IMG/VR virus record: IMGVR_UViG_3300025417_000067
Coordinates: 1 to 28,781 of that record
Strand: one strand, 5' to 3'
From: a virus
DNA: 28,781 bases
Shown: in pieces, positions 1 to 8,997 of the stretch
Layout of the letters: the number at the start of each line of letters is the position of its first letter
Position numbering within the stretch: the first letter of the stretch is position 1
The notes under the pieces: model-generated
Seen by the model: only the letters and a program-made list of their open reading frames with translations
What the model was told of the DNA's origin: nothing
Database searches by the model: none
Program-made: the position numbers and the translations under genes

Positions 1-327
1 AACCGAATGGGCAACCGTGACGAAGCTTCTGGCGACGGGTTTCGTTTTCGAGGGCGGGGATGCGTTCAGCTTACCGGCCACGCAAATTATTATCACGCGG
101 GACAAGCTCTCGGATTCGATTTCGTCATGCAACCCGAACTCGTCGCCACCCCAGAATACGCAGCCCTGACCGCTGGGTGGTTTTGGGACACGCATAAGCT
201 GAACGCTCCTGCTGACGCTTGGGACTTTGTTAAGTGCACAAAAATCATCAACGGCGGCAAAATCGGACTTGCCGAACGCCAGCAGCACGCAGAACAGGCG
301 CTGACAGTTTTAACGGCTATAATTTAA
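1..327 (+). CDS. Endolysin, GH19 chitinase-like (C-terminal part, 5' truncated by window)
   Basis: The frame is open from base 1 (N-R-M-G-N-R-D-E...), so this is the C-terminal 108 residues of a longer gene and not a protein starting at the ATG at 7. The run GFRFRGRGCVQLTG, then an N-Y after a short gap, A-x2-A-G-W-F-W and I-N-G-G, is characteristic of glycoside hydrolase family 19 lysozyme/chitinase domains used by phages to cleave host peptidoglycan at lysis. The catalytic glutamates of the family lie upstream, outside the window, so catalytic competence cannot be judged. It sits just before the tail genes, and its last codons form a TATAATTTAA element that could promote the next gene. Confidence 0.88.
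   Translation, partial: NRMGNRDEASGDGFRFRGRGCVQLTGHANYYHAGQALGFDFVMQPELVATPEYAALTAGWFWDTHKLNAPADAWDFVKCTKIINGGKIGLAERQQHAEQALTVLTAII
318..327 (+). promoter_or_regulatory. TATAATTTAA promoter-like element before the adaptor gene
   Basis: A perfect -10 hexamer TATAAT (318-323) followed by TTAA overlaps the stop codon of the endolysin and lies 24 nt before the ATG of the adaptor. The same ten bases or a near copy occur before three minus-strand genes. No convincing -35 box is seen 16-18 nt upstream, so this may be chance: the codons ATA-ATT-TAA alone generate it. Confidence 0.3.
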
Positions 328-347
328 GGTAATTTTGGGGTTTATTC

Positions 348-989
348 ATGACCACGCCTTCTTTTGTTCTAACGTATGACAGCCTGACTTCTACGGTGCT
401 CCAATACTTGGAACGTAAAGATCAAGCAGTCATAAACTTCATCCCAACTGCGATTACTCTTGCAGAGTTTGAGATCGCCCAAGAGATTAAAACACTCGGG
501 CAGCTTGAAGTAGTTGACTCTACGATGCAAGCAGGTAACCCAGTTATACCTAAACCGGCTCGCTGGCGTAAGACGGTTTCTATGACCATCGCCACTTCTA
601 GCGGTAAGCAGCCGGTTTATCTGCGTAAATTAGAATATTTAAATAACTACTGGCCTAATGTCAGCTCAACTGCTACTCCTCAATACTATGCAGACTATGA
701 CTATGATCATTGGTTTTTTGCGCCCACACCTGACCAAGCTTACTCGTTTGAAGCGTTATGCTATACGCGGTTACAGCCGCTGTCTTCGGACAATCAAACG
801 AACTGGTTGACGCAGAACGCTCCCAATGCATTATTGTTTGGAACATTAAAGCAAACCGCGCCTTTCTTAAAGAATGACGCTCGGTTGACTACTTGGACGC
901 AGCTTTTCCAAGAAGCGATGGCTGCGCTTAAATCTGAGGATCAACAGCGCTTGGTTGACCGTCAAACTATTGCATTGGATTCACAATAA
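348..989 (+). CDS. Head-tail connector / adaptor protein (SU10-adaptor-like)
   Basis: This 213-aa protein has the pattern of short-tailed phage adaptor proteins that sit between portal and tail: an N-terminal helical part with Y-L-E-R-K-D and a FIPTAITLAEFEIAQEIKTLG stretch split over residues 30-50, then a P-x-K-P-A-R-W-R-K-T turn (about 69-77) and an aromatic beta segment rich in Y, W and D. Assignment rests on remembered similarity to adaptor proteins of SU10-like and marine podoviruses, not on a catalytic motif. ATG at 348; the upstream AAGGTAA sequence resembles the ribosome sites of other late genes here. Its stop overlaps the next start as TAATG. It could equally be called a virion protein of unknown detail. 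Confidence 0.55.
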   Translation: MTTPSFVLTYDSLTSTVLQYLERKDQAVINFIPTAITLAEFEIAQEIKTLGQLEVVDSTMQAGNPVIPKPARWRKTVSMTIATSSGKQPVYLRKLEYLNNYWPNVSSTATPQYYADYDYDHWFFAPTPDQAYSFEALCYTRLQPLSSDNQTNWLTQNAPNALLFGTLKQTAPFLKNDARLTTWTQLFQEAMAALKSEDQQRLVDRQTIALDSQ

Positions 990-2425
990 TGACCACGTAC
1001 ACCAACCCCTTTACTGGCCAAACAGTAAGCCCTTCGCAGGTTAGCTACGAATCGTTAACAATTACCGCAAACACTCCGCTAGAGTGGCCAATTAACGGTA
1101 ATAACAGCGTAACTTCTGCAAATATCATTGACGTGACTGCCACCATCGGCGGCGCGGTTTTCCGCGGCACTATTTCAGGTGTAACGCTAACGGTTACTTC
1201 GGTTACTTCGGGTGTAGTTGCCGTTGGTCAAGTGATTACCGGAACTAACATCGCAGCGGGAACAACTATCGTCGGTTACGGTAGCGGTTCTGGCTCTACC
1301 GGCACTTACGTTATCAATATTTCGCAAACTATCGGCACTGCTGAAACTATCACGGCTTCCGCGTTGTTGCTTGAGTTACCCCCCGCTACGCAAGTATCTA
1401 CCGGCCAAGCGATTATTGTTCGCAACGTAGGTTCTTTTGCGTTTACAGTTGCAGACACCTCCGGTAACGCGATCGTATCAATCGCTTCTGGAGCGGCTTA
1501 TTACATTTGGCTAACAGACAACACGACCGTAAATGGCGTGTGGACTGAAGTTCAGTTTGGAGCGGGAACATCGTCGGCTAATGCCGCCACGCTGGCCGGT
1601 TATGGTTTGGAGTCGTTAGGTTCAACGCTCAACACGGTTACCCCGCTGGTCAACTACTACTCCAGCGCTACCCTAAGCGCAAACGCCCAATCGCAACTGT
1701 CTGTATGGCAGGGAGGCGCAGGAACTATCACGTTGCCCTCGTCTGCAACGGTCGGTATTAACTGGTTTACTGTTATCAAGAATAACGGCACGGGTATTTT
1801 GACTGTGCAAACTACCGGAACCGATCAGATTGATGCTTCGGGCACCTCAACCCAGTTACAAATCGGTGAGTCATTTGCGCTGGTTTCTGACGGCTCAACT
1901 GGTTTTAGCTCTTGGGGTTACGGACAAAGCGCGATTTTCTCTTTCACTCAAGAGCAAATCTCTGTCACCGGCGCAGGGGCTACAATTACGCTGACCTCAA
2001 CTCAAGCTTCTTACACGCTGCAAGAGTACTCAGGCGTTTTAAGCCAAAACACGGCTGTAGTTGTACCTCAAACGGTTCAGTTTTACGTTATCACCAACAA
2101 TACAACTGGCTCATACACGCTGACATTCAAAACAAGCGTTGCGGGCGGGGCAACCACTACTATTCCTACTGGCGCAACGGTCGCCATGGTGTGCGATGGT
2201 ACAAACGTCTACGCTGTTTCGACCGTGTCAAACAGCGTTGGGACAATAACTTTGAGCGTTGGTTCATCTACTAATCCATCATTGAATTTTCAAGGTAATC
2301 TGAACACTGGCCTATACCTGCCTAACTCAAACCAAGTCGGTGTTACGATTAACGGCACTGAACAGGCCTACTTTAGCGCATCGGGGCTAACCGTATTTAA
2401 CGGTATCAGCGGGGGCACGTTTTGA
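989..2425 (+). CDS. Tail fibre / tail-associated beta-rich structural protein
   Basis: The 478-aa product is almost entirely Ser/Thr/Gly/Val-rich alternating sequence, as in beta-solenoid or Ig-like phage appendage proteins. Residues 58-124 are a module of the type G-x-I-S-G-x-T-L-T-V-T ... G-x-G-x-G-x-T-G-T-Y, also present in the next gene. The C-terminal ~60 residues ([12 protein letters not shown], then N-G-T-E-Q and A-S-G-L-T-V) match the F-x-G-N-x-N-T-G-I-Y motif common at the ends of phage tail fibres. No enzymatic motif is visible. The start overlaps the adaptor stop (TAATG) and the end overlaps the next start, implying translational coupling in a virion operon. Receptor binding is possible but not shown. 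Confidence 0.6.
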   Translation: MTTYTNPFTGQTVSPSQVSYESLTITANTPLEWPINGNNSVTSANIIDVTATIGGAVFRGTISGVTLTVTSVTSGVVAVGQVITGTNIAAGTTIVGYGSGSGSTGTYVINISQTIGTAETITASALLLELPPATQVSTGQAIIVRNVGSFAFTVADTSGNAIVSIASGAAYYIWLTDNTTVNGVWTEVQFGAGTSSANAATLAGYGLESLGSTLNTVTPLVNYYSSATLSANAQSQLSVWQGGAGTITLPSSATVGINWFTVIKNNGTGILTVQTTGTDQIDASGTSTQLQIGESFALVSDGSTGFSSWGYGQSAIFSFTQEQISVTGAGATITLTSTQASYTLQEYSGVLSQNTAVVVPQTVQFYVITNNTTGSYTLTFKTSVAGGATTTIPTGATVAMVCDGTNVYAVSTVSNSVGTITLSVGSSTNPSLNFQGNLNTGLYLPNSNQVGVTINGTEQAYFSASGLTVFNGISGGTF

Positions 2426-4413
2426 CCGCTAAAGTCATTGCCTTACAAGTCCCTCCGGGGATACAACGTGACGGGACGCTGTTCGCTGCGCCTTCGTACG
2501 TTGACGGGCAGTGGGTTAGGTTTCAGCGGGGTTTACCTCGCAAAATTGGCGGCTACACAGGCGCATTTTTAAATGCTTCAGGTATTTCTCGCGGTTTGAC
2601 CATGAGTGCCTCAAACGGCCTCAACTACGTCATTTCAGGTTATAGCGCAGGGTTGCAACAGTGGGCGACGAATAGCGTGACCGCTATCGGAACCGGCCCA
2701 ACGCCTTTTTCTTTGGGCTCATCGTTTACGCCGAACGCCAACAACTTGTGGCAGTTTGATATTGGCTGGGATTCAACAGGCGGCGGTAATCTGCAGCTTA
2801 TCGCGCACCCAGGACAAAACCTACAAGACATTTCAAGCACGGTTAACACCCGCCCTCTGTATGGAACTTTTACTGGCACTACGCTGGCGCCTGTGGGGGT
2901 GTTCACTGCAGTAGGCTCAGTTACATCAGGTTCGGCTAACGCTACATTTTCAGCTGTAAACATCGCTATGGGTCCTGGGGTGTCTATTAGCGGCACAGGT
3001 ATTCCAGCAAACACTACTGTAGTTTCTGCTTCGTTAGTCTCTAGCGTCTGGACCGTGGTGATGAGTAATCCAGCGTCGTCTAGCCACTCAAACATAACTA
3101 TCACGTTTGATAACAACATCTCTGTTTCAGGCGGTGTTTGCATGTTGTACCCGTATATGTTTGTATACGGCAACAACGGCTTGATTCAAAACAGCTCTGC
3201 TGGTGATTTTAACAACTGGACAAGTGCTGACTCAAACGCCAACAACGTAGCTTCGACCAAGATTGTAAAAGGTTTACCAGTTCGCGGGGGCACTACTTCA
3301 CCCTCAGGTCTATTCTGGTCTCTTGACTCGGTTATTCGGGTGTCTTATACACCCACGACCGTAACTACCGGTACAACGTCAGAAACGTTCTACTGGCGTT
3401 ATGACTTGATTACGCAGCAAAGCTCGATTTTGTCGTCAAGCAGCATGATCGAATATGACGGTATCTTTTACTGGGCAGGGGTTGACCGCTTCTTGATGTA
3501 CAACGGCGTCGTGCAAGAAGTTCCTAACTCAATGAATCTTAACTGGTTCTATGATAATTTGAACTACACCCAGCGCCAAAAAGTATGGTGTACAAAAGTG
3601 CCTCGTTGGGGTGAAATTTGGTGGTTTTACCCTCGCGGCGACGCTACAGAATGTACTGACGCAGTCGTGTACAACGTGCGCGAAAAGGTATGGTATGACG
3701 CTGGCTCAGCTCCTGGCGCAGTGCGCTCAGCTGGTATTTATACTGAGGTGTTTCCTAAACCGATCTGGGGCGAAAGCAAAGCAACCCCGATAGTCTCTTT
3801 CCAAGGCTCTGTTAGTGGAACTACGCTAACCGTAACCGCAATGAATTATGGAAACATCTTTGTAGGCCAAATACTGCAAGGCTTGGGCGTTCCAGACCAA
3901 ATGGTTATTACTGCGCAAGGCAGCGGGACTGGCGGAACAGGAACTTACACGGTGTATAACCCTACCGGTATCGCAGTAGGCGCAACCATCTTGTATGCTA
4001 ACGGCTACACAATCTGGCAGCACGAAACCGGCACAAACCAAGTATATTTGACCAACGTAGACGCGGTTTACTCCTCATTCGAGACCCCCATACTCGGTAA
4101 CTTGGCAGGGTTAGTTGGCTCTACGCAGCAACCAGGAGATAATAACTGGACACGCTGCGAACGTATTGAGCCTGACTTTATCCAGAGCGGAAGCATGGAC
4201 GTGATCGTAACTGGTAAGGGTTATGCGGATGACTACGATGAGCCGTCTAGCCCTTATAATTTTGATTCTACAACGCTTAAAATTGACATGCGTGAACAGC
4301 GTCGTGAAATGCGGTTGCGGTTTGAGTCTAATACCTTTAACGGTGATTACCAATTAGGTAAAATAGTCTTGAGCCTCGACACCGGCGACGTTCGCGGAAC
4401 AGGCAACCCATGA
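2422..4413 (+). CDS. P22 gp10-like tail stabilisation / nozzle protein
   Basis: A 663-aa beta-rich protein beginning with L-Q-V-P-P-G-I-x-R-D-G-T and [15 protein letters not shown], the entry typical of tail proteins related to the P22 gp10 DNA-stabilisation (beta-propeller) family, which closes the tail tube below the adaptor. Later segments carry repeated blades ([13 protein letters not shown] and W-W-F-Y-P-R-G). Two insert-like Gly/Ser/Thr modules occur near residues 160-235 and 458-530; the second resembles the module in the preceding protein. The start is TTG at 2422, four bases inside the previous gene, with GGGGG upstream; no ATG exists before residue ~60, which would delete the conserved N terminus. 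Family call is moderate; a generic tail protein is the alternative. Confidence 0.55.
   Translation: MTAKVIALQVPPGIQRDGTLFAAPSYVDGQWVRFQRGLPRKIGGYTGAFLNASGISRGLTMSASNGLNYVISGYSAGLQQWATNSVTAIGTGPTPFSLGSSFTPNANNLWQFDIGWDSTGGGNLQLIAHPGQNLQDISSTVNTRPLYGTFTGTTLAPVGVFTAVGSVTSGSANATFSAVNIAMGPGVSISGTGIPANTTVVSASLVSSVWTVVMSNPASSSHSNITITFDNNISVSGGVCMLYPYMFVYGNNGLIQNSSAGDFNNWTSADSNANNVASTKIVKGLPVRGGTTSPSGLFWSLDSVIRVSYTPTTVTTGTTSETFYWRYDLITQQSSILSSSSMIEYDGIFYWAGVDRFLMYNGVVQEVPNSMNLNWFYDNLNYTQRQKVWCTKVPRWGEIWWFYPRGDATECTDAVVYNVREKVWYDAGSAPGAVRSAGIYTEVFPKPIWGESKATPIVSFQGSVSGTTLTVTAMNYGNIFVGQILQGLGVPDQMVITAQGSGTGGTGTYTVYNPTGIAVGATILYANGYTIWQHETGTNQVYLTNVDAVYSSFETPILGNLAGLVGSTQQPGDNNWTRCERIEPDFIQSGSMDVIVTGKGYADDYDEPSSPYNFDSTTLKIDMREQRREMRLRFESNTFNGDYQLGKIVLSLDTGDVRGTGNP
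3793..3999 (+). repeat. Module shared with the preceding tail gene (second copy; first copy 1160-1360)
   Basis: Translated, both stretches read as G-x-(I/V)-S-G-x-T-L-T-V-T, about 20 residues, then G-x-G-x-G-G/S-T-G-T-Y-x-(I/V), about 67 residues in all. The DNA is not identical, so this is protein-level relatedness only. The module is widespread in phage appendage proteins. Confidence 0.6.
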
Positions 4414-4643
4414 TAGCCTACGACCCTCGTGGAATGACGTGGGATCAGTATTGCAAGCTGATGGAAGAGCTGTTTGCTCCAAACCAGCTGGGCCATGTGG
4501 ATGAAGAGCATTGGATTGATTGGGTTGATGGTTTAAATGGTATAGGATACTTTGTGCAATCGGGAATTCCTGACGCTAGAATGTATCCTAACTGGCAAGA
4601 ATGGGCAACGGCTATGACCGGCATTATGAGCATTACGGGGTAG
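4410..4643 (+). CDS. Small conserved-looking phage protein, unknown function
   Basis: The 77-aa product is acidic and unusually rich in Trp (five) and Met, starting [11 protein letters not shown] and ending in a hydrophobic M-T-G-I-M-S-I-T-G. No membrane span or known motif is recognised. It overlaps the stop of the tail protein by ATGA and ends two bases before the next start, so it is embedded in the virion operon and probably co-translated. It may be a small tail or assembly factor; that is inference from position only. Confidence 0.6.
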   Translation: MIAYDPRGMTWDQYCKLMEELFAPNQLGHVDEEHWIDWVDGLNGIGYFVQSGIPDARMYPNWQEWATAMTGIMSITG

Positions 4644-4645
4644 AT

Positions 4646-6832
4646 ATGTCTTGGACACCACCTTCACCAAACTGGCCTGCTGATGCTGGAACGAGCACGT
4701 ACACTGTGCCTCCCGGTGGCGCTGATGCGCAGCCAACTTATACCGGATCGGGCGCTTTAAGTTTACAAGATTTTGGCGTTTCAAATGTAACGCCAGACCA
4801 ACTGCAAAACTTTAGCCACGCCAACCGCGCTCAATACTATACAGATTCTCAAGGTAATCAATACAATTCAGACGGTCAAATTGTTTTAATCAATAGACCA
4901 AATGGTCAATATAGCGTAGACCCTAACACAGGGACAATTTCTAATTATATTGCGCCGTCACATAACGATGGTTTTTTTGGTGGCATACTTAACAGCATTG
5001 GCAACGTCCTTTCTAATCCAGTTGTTGACGCTATTGGAATCGGTCTACTTACTGGCGGTTTAGGCGATCTTGGTATATTAGGTTCATTGGGCGGGGCGGG
5101 ACTTGACGCAGGAGCCATGACAGCGGCTGATTACGCTGCCGGTACAGCGGCCACCCAAGCCGCTTTAGCCGATGCTGGAATTGGCACCGGTATAGATGCC
5201 GCAACGGCTGCTGCGGCTGGTGCTACGGAAGCTGCGGCTTCGGCCTTACCCGCTGGCTCAGTATTAGCTGACGGTTCTACAGTTCTAGCTGACGGTTCTA
5301 CCATACTTTTTGATGGAAGCGCTGGCCTGCCCGCAGGGTCTATACCTGTTGCAAACGCTGCAGACGCGGCAAGTTTGGCTGCTAGCTCAACAGCTGGGGC
5401 ATTACCAACTACAGCTACGGTTACTAATGCAGCTGGAGCGCTGCCTACTACAACTACTGACGCGGCCAGCACGTTGCCTACTACCACTACAACTGATGCT
5501 CAAGCAGCCGCACAGTCTCAGTTACAAGGTGATGCGTTAAATGCCTCGGCTAATCCTTATCCTACAAACCCAGTCACCGCCGGTAGCGTGTTACCAGACG
5601 GCTCAACTGTAGCGGCTGACGGGTCTGTTATTAGCAACACAGGCGCAACTGTCGCGCCCGCAGGTACAGTTCCAGTAACCTCAGCAGCTGATTCAGCCAG
5701 TTTAGCCAGCGCAAGCGCCGCTGCACCTGCAGAAGCGGCTGGTGCGCTACCTACTACTGAAGCCGCCGCACCCTCTGCAACTTCTTCGCTTACTGGCAAC
5801 GCGGGGCAAGGTTTCCAGATACCAAACACCGGCACAACTAGCCTTTCTAATATAGGCGACAATTTAGGCATTAACTTGCAAGAAGCTGGACAAGCTCCTA
5901 ATTTGGCTAGCATGGGCGGTGCACAGGGTATCACTACCCCTATCGGAACTGCGATCGGCGATGCTTCCAGCTTTATCAACGACGCGGCTATTGCCGGCGT
6001 GCCTGCAGCGGGAACTATTAGCGCAACCGCGATAACGCCTTCTGGCGCGTTACCCTCGTTAGGTAACCCTTCTTCGTTCATAAATAACCCTTCAGCATAT
6101 ACCTCTCCGTCAACTACTACAAGCTCTACTCCTATATCCTCAGGAGCAGCTTCTGGAGGCACTGGGTCAAGCGGTGGTTATAGCAGCTCGGGACCTTGGA
6201 ACGCTCCCATCAACCCAGGTATCGCAGTTGTTGGTAAAGCAAATACGCCTTCGATGGCTAACCCCCTTGCTAACGTGCTTTCACAAAGTATCGTACCTAC
6301 TTACAGTCCTGGCAACTCGATGTTAAACACCATCATGGGGCATGAACAGCAGGGTATGTTTACCTCGGCAACAGGGTATAAAAAAGGCGGTGAGGTCAAA
6401 GCGGATACTAGCAAATTTGAGCCTGACTTTGTAAAAGTGATCAAAGAGCGCATCGGCGGTAAAATTGATGAAGCATTGCGCGGGTTCGATCCTGAGTTCC
6501 TAGACGTTATCCACAAGCGTAGCGGCGGGGCTACCCCTGACCACCATCATCCCAACTATAATGGAGCTCCATTATTCCGCACCGGCGGGTTAGGTAAACA
6601 CGTTCAAGGACCAGGCACTGGTCAAAGCGATGATATACCGGCTATGTTGGCGGATGGAGAATACGTGTTTGACGCTGATACGGTGTCGGCGTTGGGCGAT
6701 GGGTCAAATAAAGCGGGAGCGGAAGCGCTTGATAAAATGCGTGAGCAGATTCGTAAACACAAACGTAGCGCTCCGGTGGATAAAATACCGCCTAAAGCAA
6801 AGCAGCCGCTGCAATACTTAAAAGGTAAATAA
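4646..6832 (+). CDS. Ala/Thr-rich virion structural protein with conserved C-terminal domain
   Basis: The start is taken as the ATG at 4646 (M-S-W-T-P-P), two bases after the previous stop and preceded by GGGGT; an in-frame ATG 45 nt upstream lies inside the preceding gene. The 728-aa protein has a Gly/Asn-rich N terminus, a hydrophobic Gly/Leu segment near residues 115-165, a long Ala/Thr/Ser low-complexity middle containing a duplicated block, and a distinct C terminus with G-P-G-T-G-Q-S-D-D-I-P-A-M-L-A-D-G-E-Y-V and a basic tail. That C-terminal signature is common to large virion proteins of marine podoviruses; an internal or ejection role is inferred. No catalytic residues are seen. Confidence 0.6.
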   Translation: MSWTPPSPNWPADAGTSTYTVPPGGADAQPTYTGSGALSLQDFGVSNVTPDQLQNFSHANRAQYYTDSQGNQYNSDGQIVLINRPNGQYSVDPNTGTISNYIAPSHNDGFFGGILNSIGNVLSNPVVDAIGIGLLTGGLGDLGILGSLGGAGLDAGAMTAADYAAGTAATQAALADAGIGTGIDAATAAAAGATEAAASALPAGSVLADGSTVLADGSTILFDGSAGLPAGSIPVANAADAASLAASSTAGALPTTATVTNAAGALPTTTTDAASTLPTTTTTDAQAAAQSQLQGDALNASANPYPTNPVTAGSVLPDGSTVAADGSVISNTGATVAPAGTVPVTSAADSASLASASAAAPAEAAGALPTTEAAAPSATSSLTGNAGQGFQIPNTGTTSLSNIGDNLGINLQEAGQAPNLASMGGAQGITTPIGTAIGDASSFINDAAIAGVPAAGTISATAITPSGALPSLGNPSSFINNPSAYTSPSTTTSSTPISSGAASGGTGSSGGYSSSGPWNAPINPGIAVVGKANTPSMANPLANVLSQSIVPTYSPGNSMLNTIMGHEQQGMFTSATGYKKGGEVKADTSKFEPDFVKVIKERIGGKIDEALRGFDPEFLDVIHKRSGGATPDHHHPNYNGAPLFRTGGLGKHVQGPGTGQSDDIPAMLADGEYVFDADTVSALGDGSNKAGAEALDKMREQIRKHKRSAPVDKIPPKAKQPLQYLKGK
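5254..5713 (+). repeat. Internal duplication in the Ala/Thr-rich virion protein
   Basis: Two diverged copies, about 5254-5385 and 5582-5713, each encode G-S-V-L-x-D-G-S-T-V, then P-A-G-(S/T)-(I/V)-P-V, A-A-D-x-A-S-L-A and a linker with L-P-T-T. The intervening sequence is Thr/Ala-rich L-P-T-T-T repeats. It looks like an in-gene duplication followed by divergence. Confidence 0.55.
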
Positions 6833-6834
6833 TC

Positions 6835-8988
6835 ATGTTAATCCCAGAATATGTTGATCCAGCTACAATTCCATTAGCGAGTCTTAACCAGTCACCCCCT
6901 CAAAACTCTAGCGCTTTTACCCCTACACCAGCGACTTTAGCTCAAGCTGGCTCAGGTTCTAGCGGATCGTTAACTCAAGGCGGCGCGTTGCCGAACATTA
7001 CGACGACGCAAGCGCAAGCTACCTCGTTGCCGCAGTTTTATCAGGATTACCTCAATAATCTAACTACAGGCGGTCAAAACGCGCTGCAAAACATGCAGTA
7101 CGCTGGCCCCACAGCTAACCAGCAAGCGGCTTTTCAAGGCGTTCAAGGGGCAGCCAATGCCTATCAACCAGGGTTGGCTCAAGCTCAGCAAACTACGCAA
7201 AATGCTTTGGGTATTAACGCCGCTGCAGGTGCTCAAGGGTATTTAAATCAAGGGTTGCAGACTTCTGGCCTGTCGCAAGCTCAGCCTTATATGCAACAAG
7301 CCGCCGGTGCTGGCGGTCTTGGCGCTGCTAGTCCTTACCTGCAATCAGGAATGGCTCAAAACACAGCTGCGCAAACTGCTAGTCCTTACCTGAATCAAGC
7401 TTCTCAAATTAGCGGAACAAACACGGCGCAACCATATGTAAACCAAGGTTTGGCTCAGAATACCGGTGCTCAAACGGCTGATCAATACTATCAGCAAGCA
7501 GCCCAGCAAGGCGGTGTTAACGCGGCGCAACCTATTGTTTCTCAAGCGCTATCGCAAAATAACGCGACACAAGCGGCCACTCCGTATTTGCAGCAAGCTG
7601 CAACGCAAGGTGGAATTAACGCGGCAAGCCCATATTTGAACGCCGCTGCGCAATCGAACACCGGCATGTCGGCATTTAGTCCTTACGCTCAAGCTGCTAG
7701 CTCAACTACCGGCTTACAACAGGCTAATCCTTATTTGCAGCAAGCAACGCAAGCCTCGACCAATAACATTAACCAATACATGAGTCCTTACACTCAGGAC
7801 GTGGTTAATTCTATTGCATCGTTGAATCAGCAAAATATCGCTCAGAACTTGTCTCCGCAAGTTACTTCTGCAGCTGTAGGATCAGGTCAGTTCGGTTCGC
7901 AACGCGGCGCTCAAGCTCTTGGACAAGCGATCGCTGGGGCTGATACAGCCGCTCTTGCGCAACAAGCCCAAGCTGAACAATCCGGTTATAACACCGCGCT
8001 ATCTGCTTCGCAACAACAGCAAGCAAATCAACTTGCAGCTGCCCAATCGGCAGGTTCGTTGCAACAACAACAGAATAGCCTGTTGGCCAACCTTGGCACT
8101 AGCGCTGCAGGTATCCAAAGCCAAGAAGCGCAAAACTTAGCATCTTTAGGCTCAACTGCTGGCGGGTTGCAACAGCAACAAGCCCAGAACTTGGCCAGCC
8201 TTGGATCAACCTACGGCAACTTGACTAATCAGCAAGTCACCAATGCGTTGAGCGCAGGTCAAACGCTGGGCAGCTTGCAACAACAGCAAGCTCAAAACTT
8301 GGCTAGCATGGGCACTTCAGCAGGCACCTTGCAAAACCAACAAGCTCAAACTGCTATCAATGCAGGCACAGCGTTGGGCGGCTTGTCGCAACAGCAAGCC
8401 CAGAACTTGGCTAACATCGGTTCTACTTACGGCACCCTGCAGAATCAACAAGCTGTTAATGCGCTGAATGCGGGTCAAACCGCAGGCAACTTGCAGCAGC
8501 AACAAGCGGGAGTGCTAGCCGGTTTGGGTTCAACTGCCGGCACGTTGCAACAACAGCAAAATACTAACGCTCTGAACGCAGGTCAAACCTATGGTAGCTT
8601 GCTTAACACTGGTCAAGCTAATCAGTTGGCCGGTGCACAATCGCAAGCTTCGATGGCTAACCAAGCGCAAACTAATGCGCTGGCCGGCATTAACGCGCAA
8701 GCGACTATCGGCGCTCAACAGCAAGCCATTAATCAAGCCGCAAACAACTACCCGATGACTGCGCTACAGCAGTACGGCTCGTTGTTACAAGGTCAAACGA
8801 TTCCCACAGCGACATCGTCAACCTACACTGGCCCGATTCCTGGCGCGTATCAAACTTCGCCTTTGTCTACCGCGCTCGGCGTTGCTTCTACAGTGGGTGG
8901 CGTACTTTCAAACGGTAGTAATATCGCCAGCGGCGCTAGCAACCTAGCCAGCGGCGCTAGCAATTTATATAATTGGCTCACTGGCTAA
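6835..8988 (+). CDS. Gln/Ala-rich repeat virion protein (putative internal/ejection protein)
   Basis: This 717-aa protein is built mostly of repeats. Residues 149-320 hold about ten 16-17-residue units of the form A-x-P-Y-(L/V/M)-x-Q-A. A non-repetitive section follows, with Y-M-S-P-Y-T-Q-D-V-V and V-G-S-G-Q-F-G-S-Q-R-G, a combination known from large internal virion proteins of marine and freshwater podoviruses. Residues 391-606 are twelve consecutive 18-residue units, and the C terminus is Ser/Gly/Ala-rich. Eighteen residues equal five alpha-helical turns, so a long regular helix is likely. ATG at 6835 with AAAAGGTAA upstream; three-base gap to the previous stop. Function in genome ejection is inferred from family resemblance and position beside the transglycosylase. 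Confidence 0.6.
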   Translation: MLIPEYVDPATIPLASLNQSPPQNSSAFTPTPATLAQAGSGSSGSLTQGGALPNITTTQAQATSLPQFYQDYLNNLTTGGQNALQNMQYAGPTANQQAAFQGVQGAANAYQPGLAQAQQTTQNALGINAAAGAQGYLNQGLQTSGLSQAQPYMQQAAGAGGLGAASPYLQSGMAQNTAAQTASPYLNQASQISGTNTAQPYVNQGLAQNTGAQTADQYYQQAAQQGGVNAAQPIVSQALSQNNATQAATPYLQQAATQGGINAASPYLNAAAQSNTGMSAFSPYAQAASSTTGLQQANPYLQQATQASTNNINQYMSPYTQDVVNSIASLNQQNIAQNLSPQVTSAAVGSGQFGSQRGAQALGQAIAGADTAALAQQAQAEQSGYNTALSASQQQQANQLAAAQSAGSLQQQQNSLLANLGTSAAGIQSQEAQNLASLGSTAGGLQQQQAQNLASLGSTYGNLTNQQVTNALSAGQTLGSLQQQQAQNLASMGTSAGTLQNQQAQTAINAGTALGGLSQQQAQNLANIGSTYGTLQNQQAVNALNAGQTAGNLQQQQAGVLAGLGSTAGTLQQQQNTNALNAGQTYGSLLNTGQANQLAGAQSQASMANQAQTNALAGINAQATIGAQQQAINQAANNYPMTALQQYGSLLQGQTIPTATSSTYTGPIPGAYQTSPLSTALGVASTVGGVLSNGSNIASGASNLASGASNLYNWLTG
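7279..7795 (+). repeat. N-terminal 16-17-residue repeat array
   Basis: About ten tandem coding repeats of consensus A-(S/Q/T)-P-Y-(L/V/M)-x-Q-A-x-x-x-G-G-x-x-A, alternating between two subtypes (one with A-Q-N-T-x-A-Q-T, one with G-G-(V/I)-N-A). DNA copies are diverged, so only the protein period is regular. Confidence 0.65.
8005..8652 (+). repeat. Twelve tandem 54-bp (18-codon) repeats
   Basis: The span divides exactly into twelve units of 18 codons, with Leu at the first position in ten of the twelve units. Two subtypes occur: A, LQQQQAQNLASLGSTYGN, and B, LQNQQAVNALNAGQTAGN. They alternate in much of the array. No indels break the register. All units are coding. Confidence 0.85.
8926..8963 (+). 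repeat. 17-bp direct repeat near the 3' end of the Gln-rich gene
   Basis: GCCAGCGGCGCTAGCAA occurs at 8926-8942 and 8947-8963, encoding two A-S-G-A-S-N units separated by L. It is an exact short duplication inside coding sequence. Confidence 0.85.
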
Positions 8989-8997
8989 AGGTAACTC

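Noticed and set aside
1912-2274. 120-aa ORF in another frame of the fibre-like gene
   Set aside because: Arg/His/Tyr-rich out-of-frame reading of Thr/Gly codons; no ribosome site.
2640-3176. 178-aa minus-strand ORF opposite the tail stabilisation gene
   Set aside because: No motif, no ribosome site and wrong strand for an uninterrupted virion operon.
5131-6162. Long antisense ORFs (5131-5487 and 5557-6162, minus strand)
   Set aside because: They mirror the Ala/Thr-rich virion gene, have only Ala/Val/Pro composition and lack ribosome sites; such shadows are expected opposite GC-rich Ala codons.
8005-8652. Regular 54-bp repeats that could be mistaken for a CRISPR array
   Set aside because: The repeats are contiguous with no spacers, vary in sequence and lie in frame inside an open gene; the Cas4-like nuclease elsewhere is not accompanied by other cas genes.
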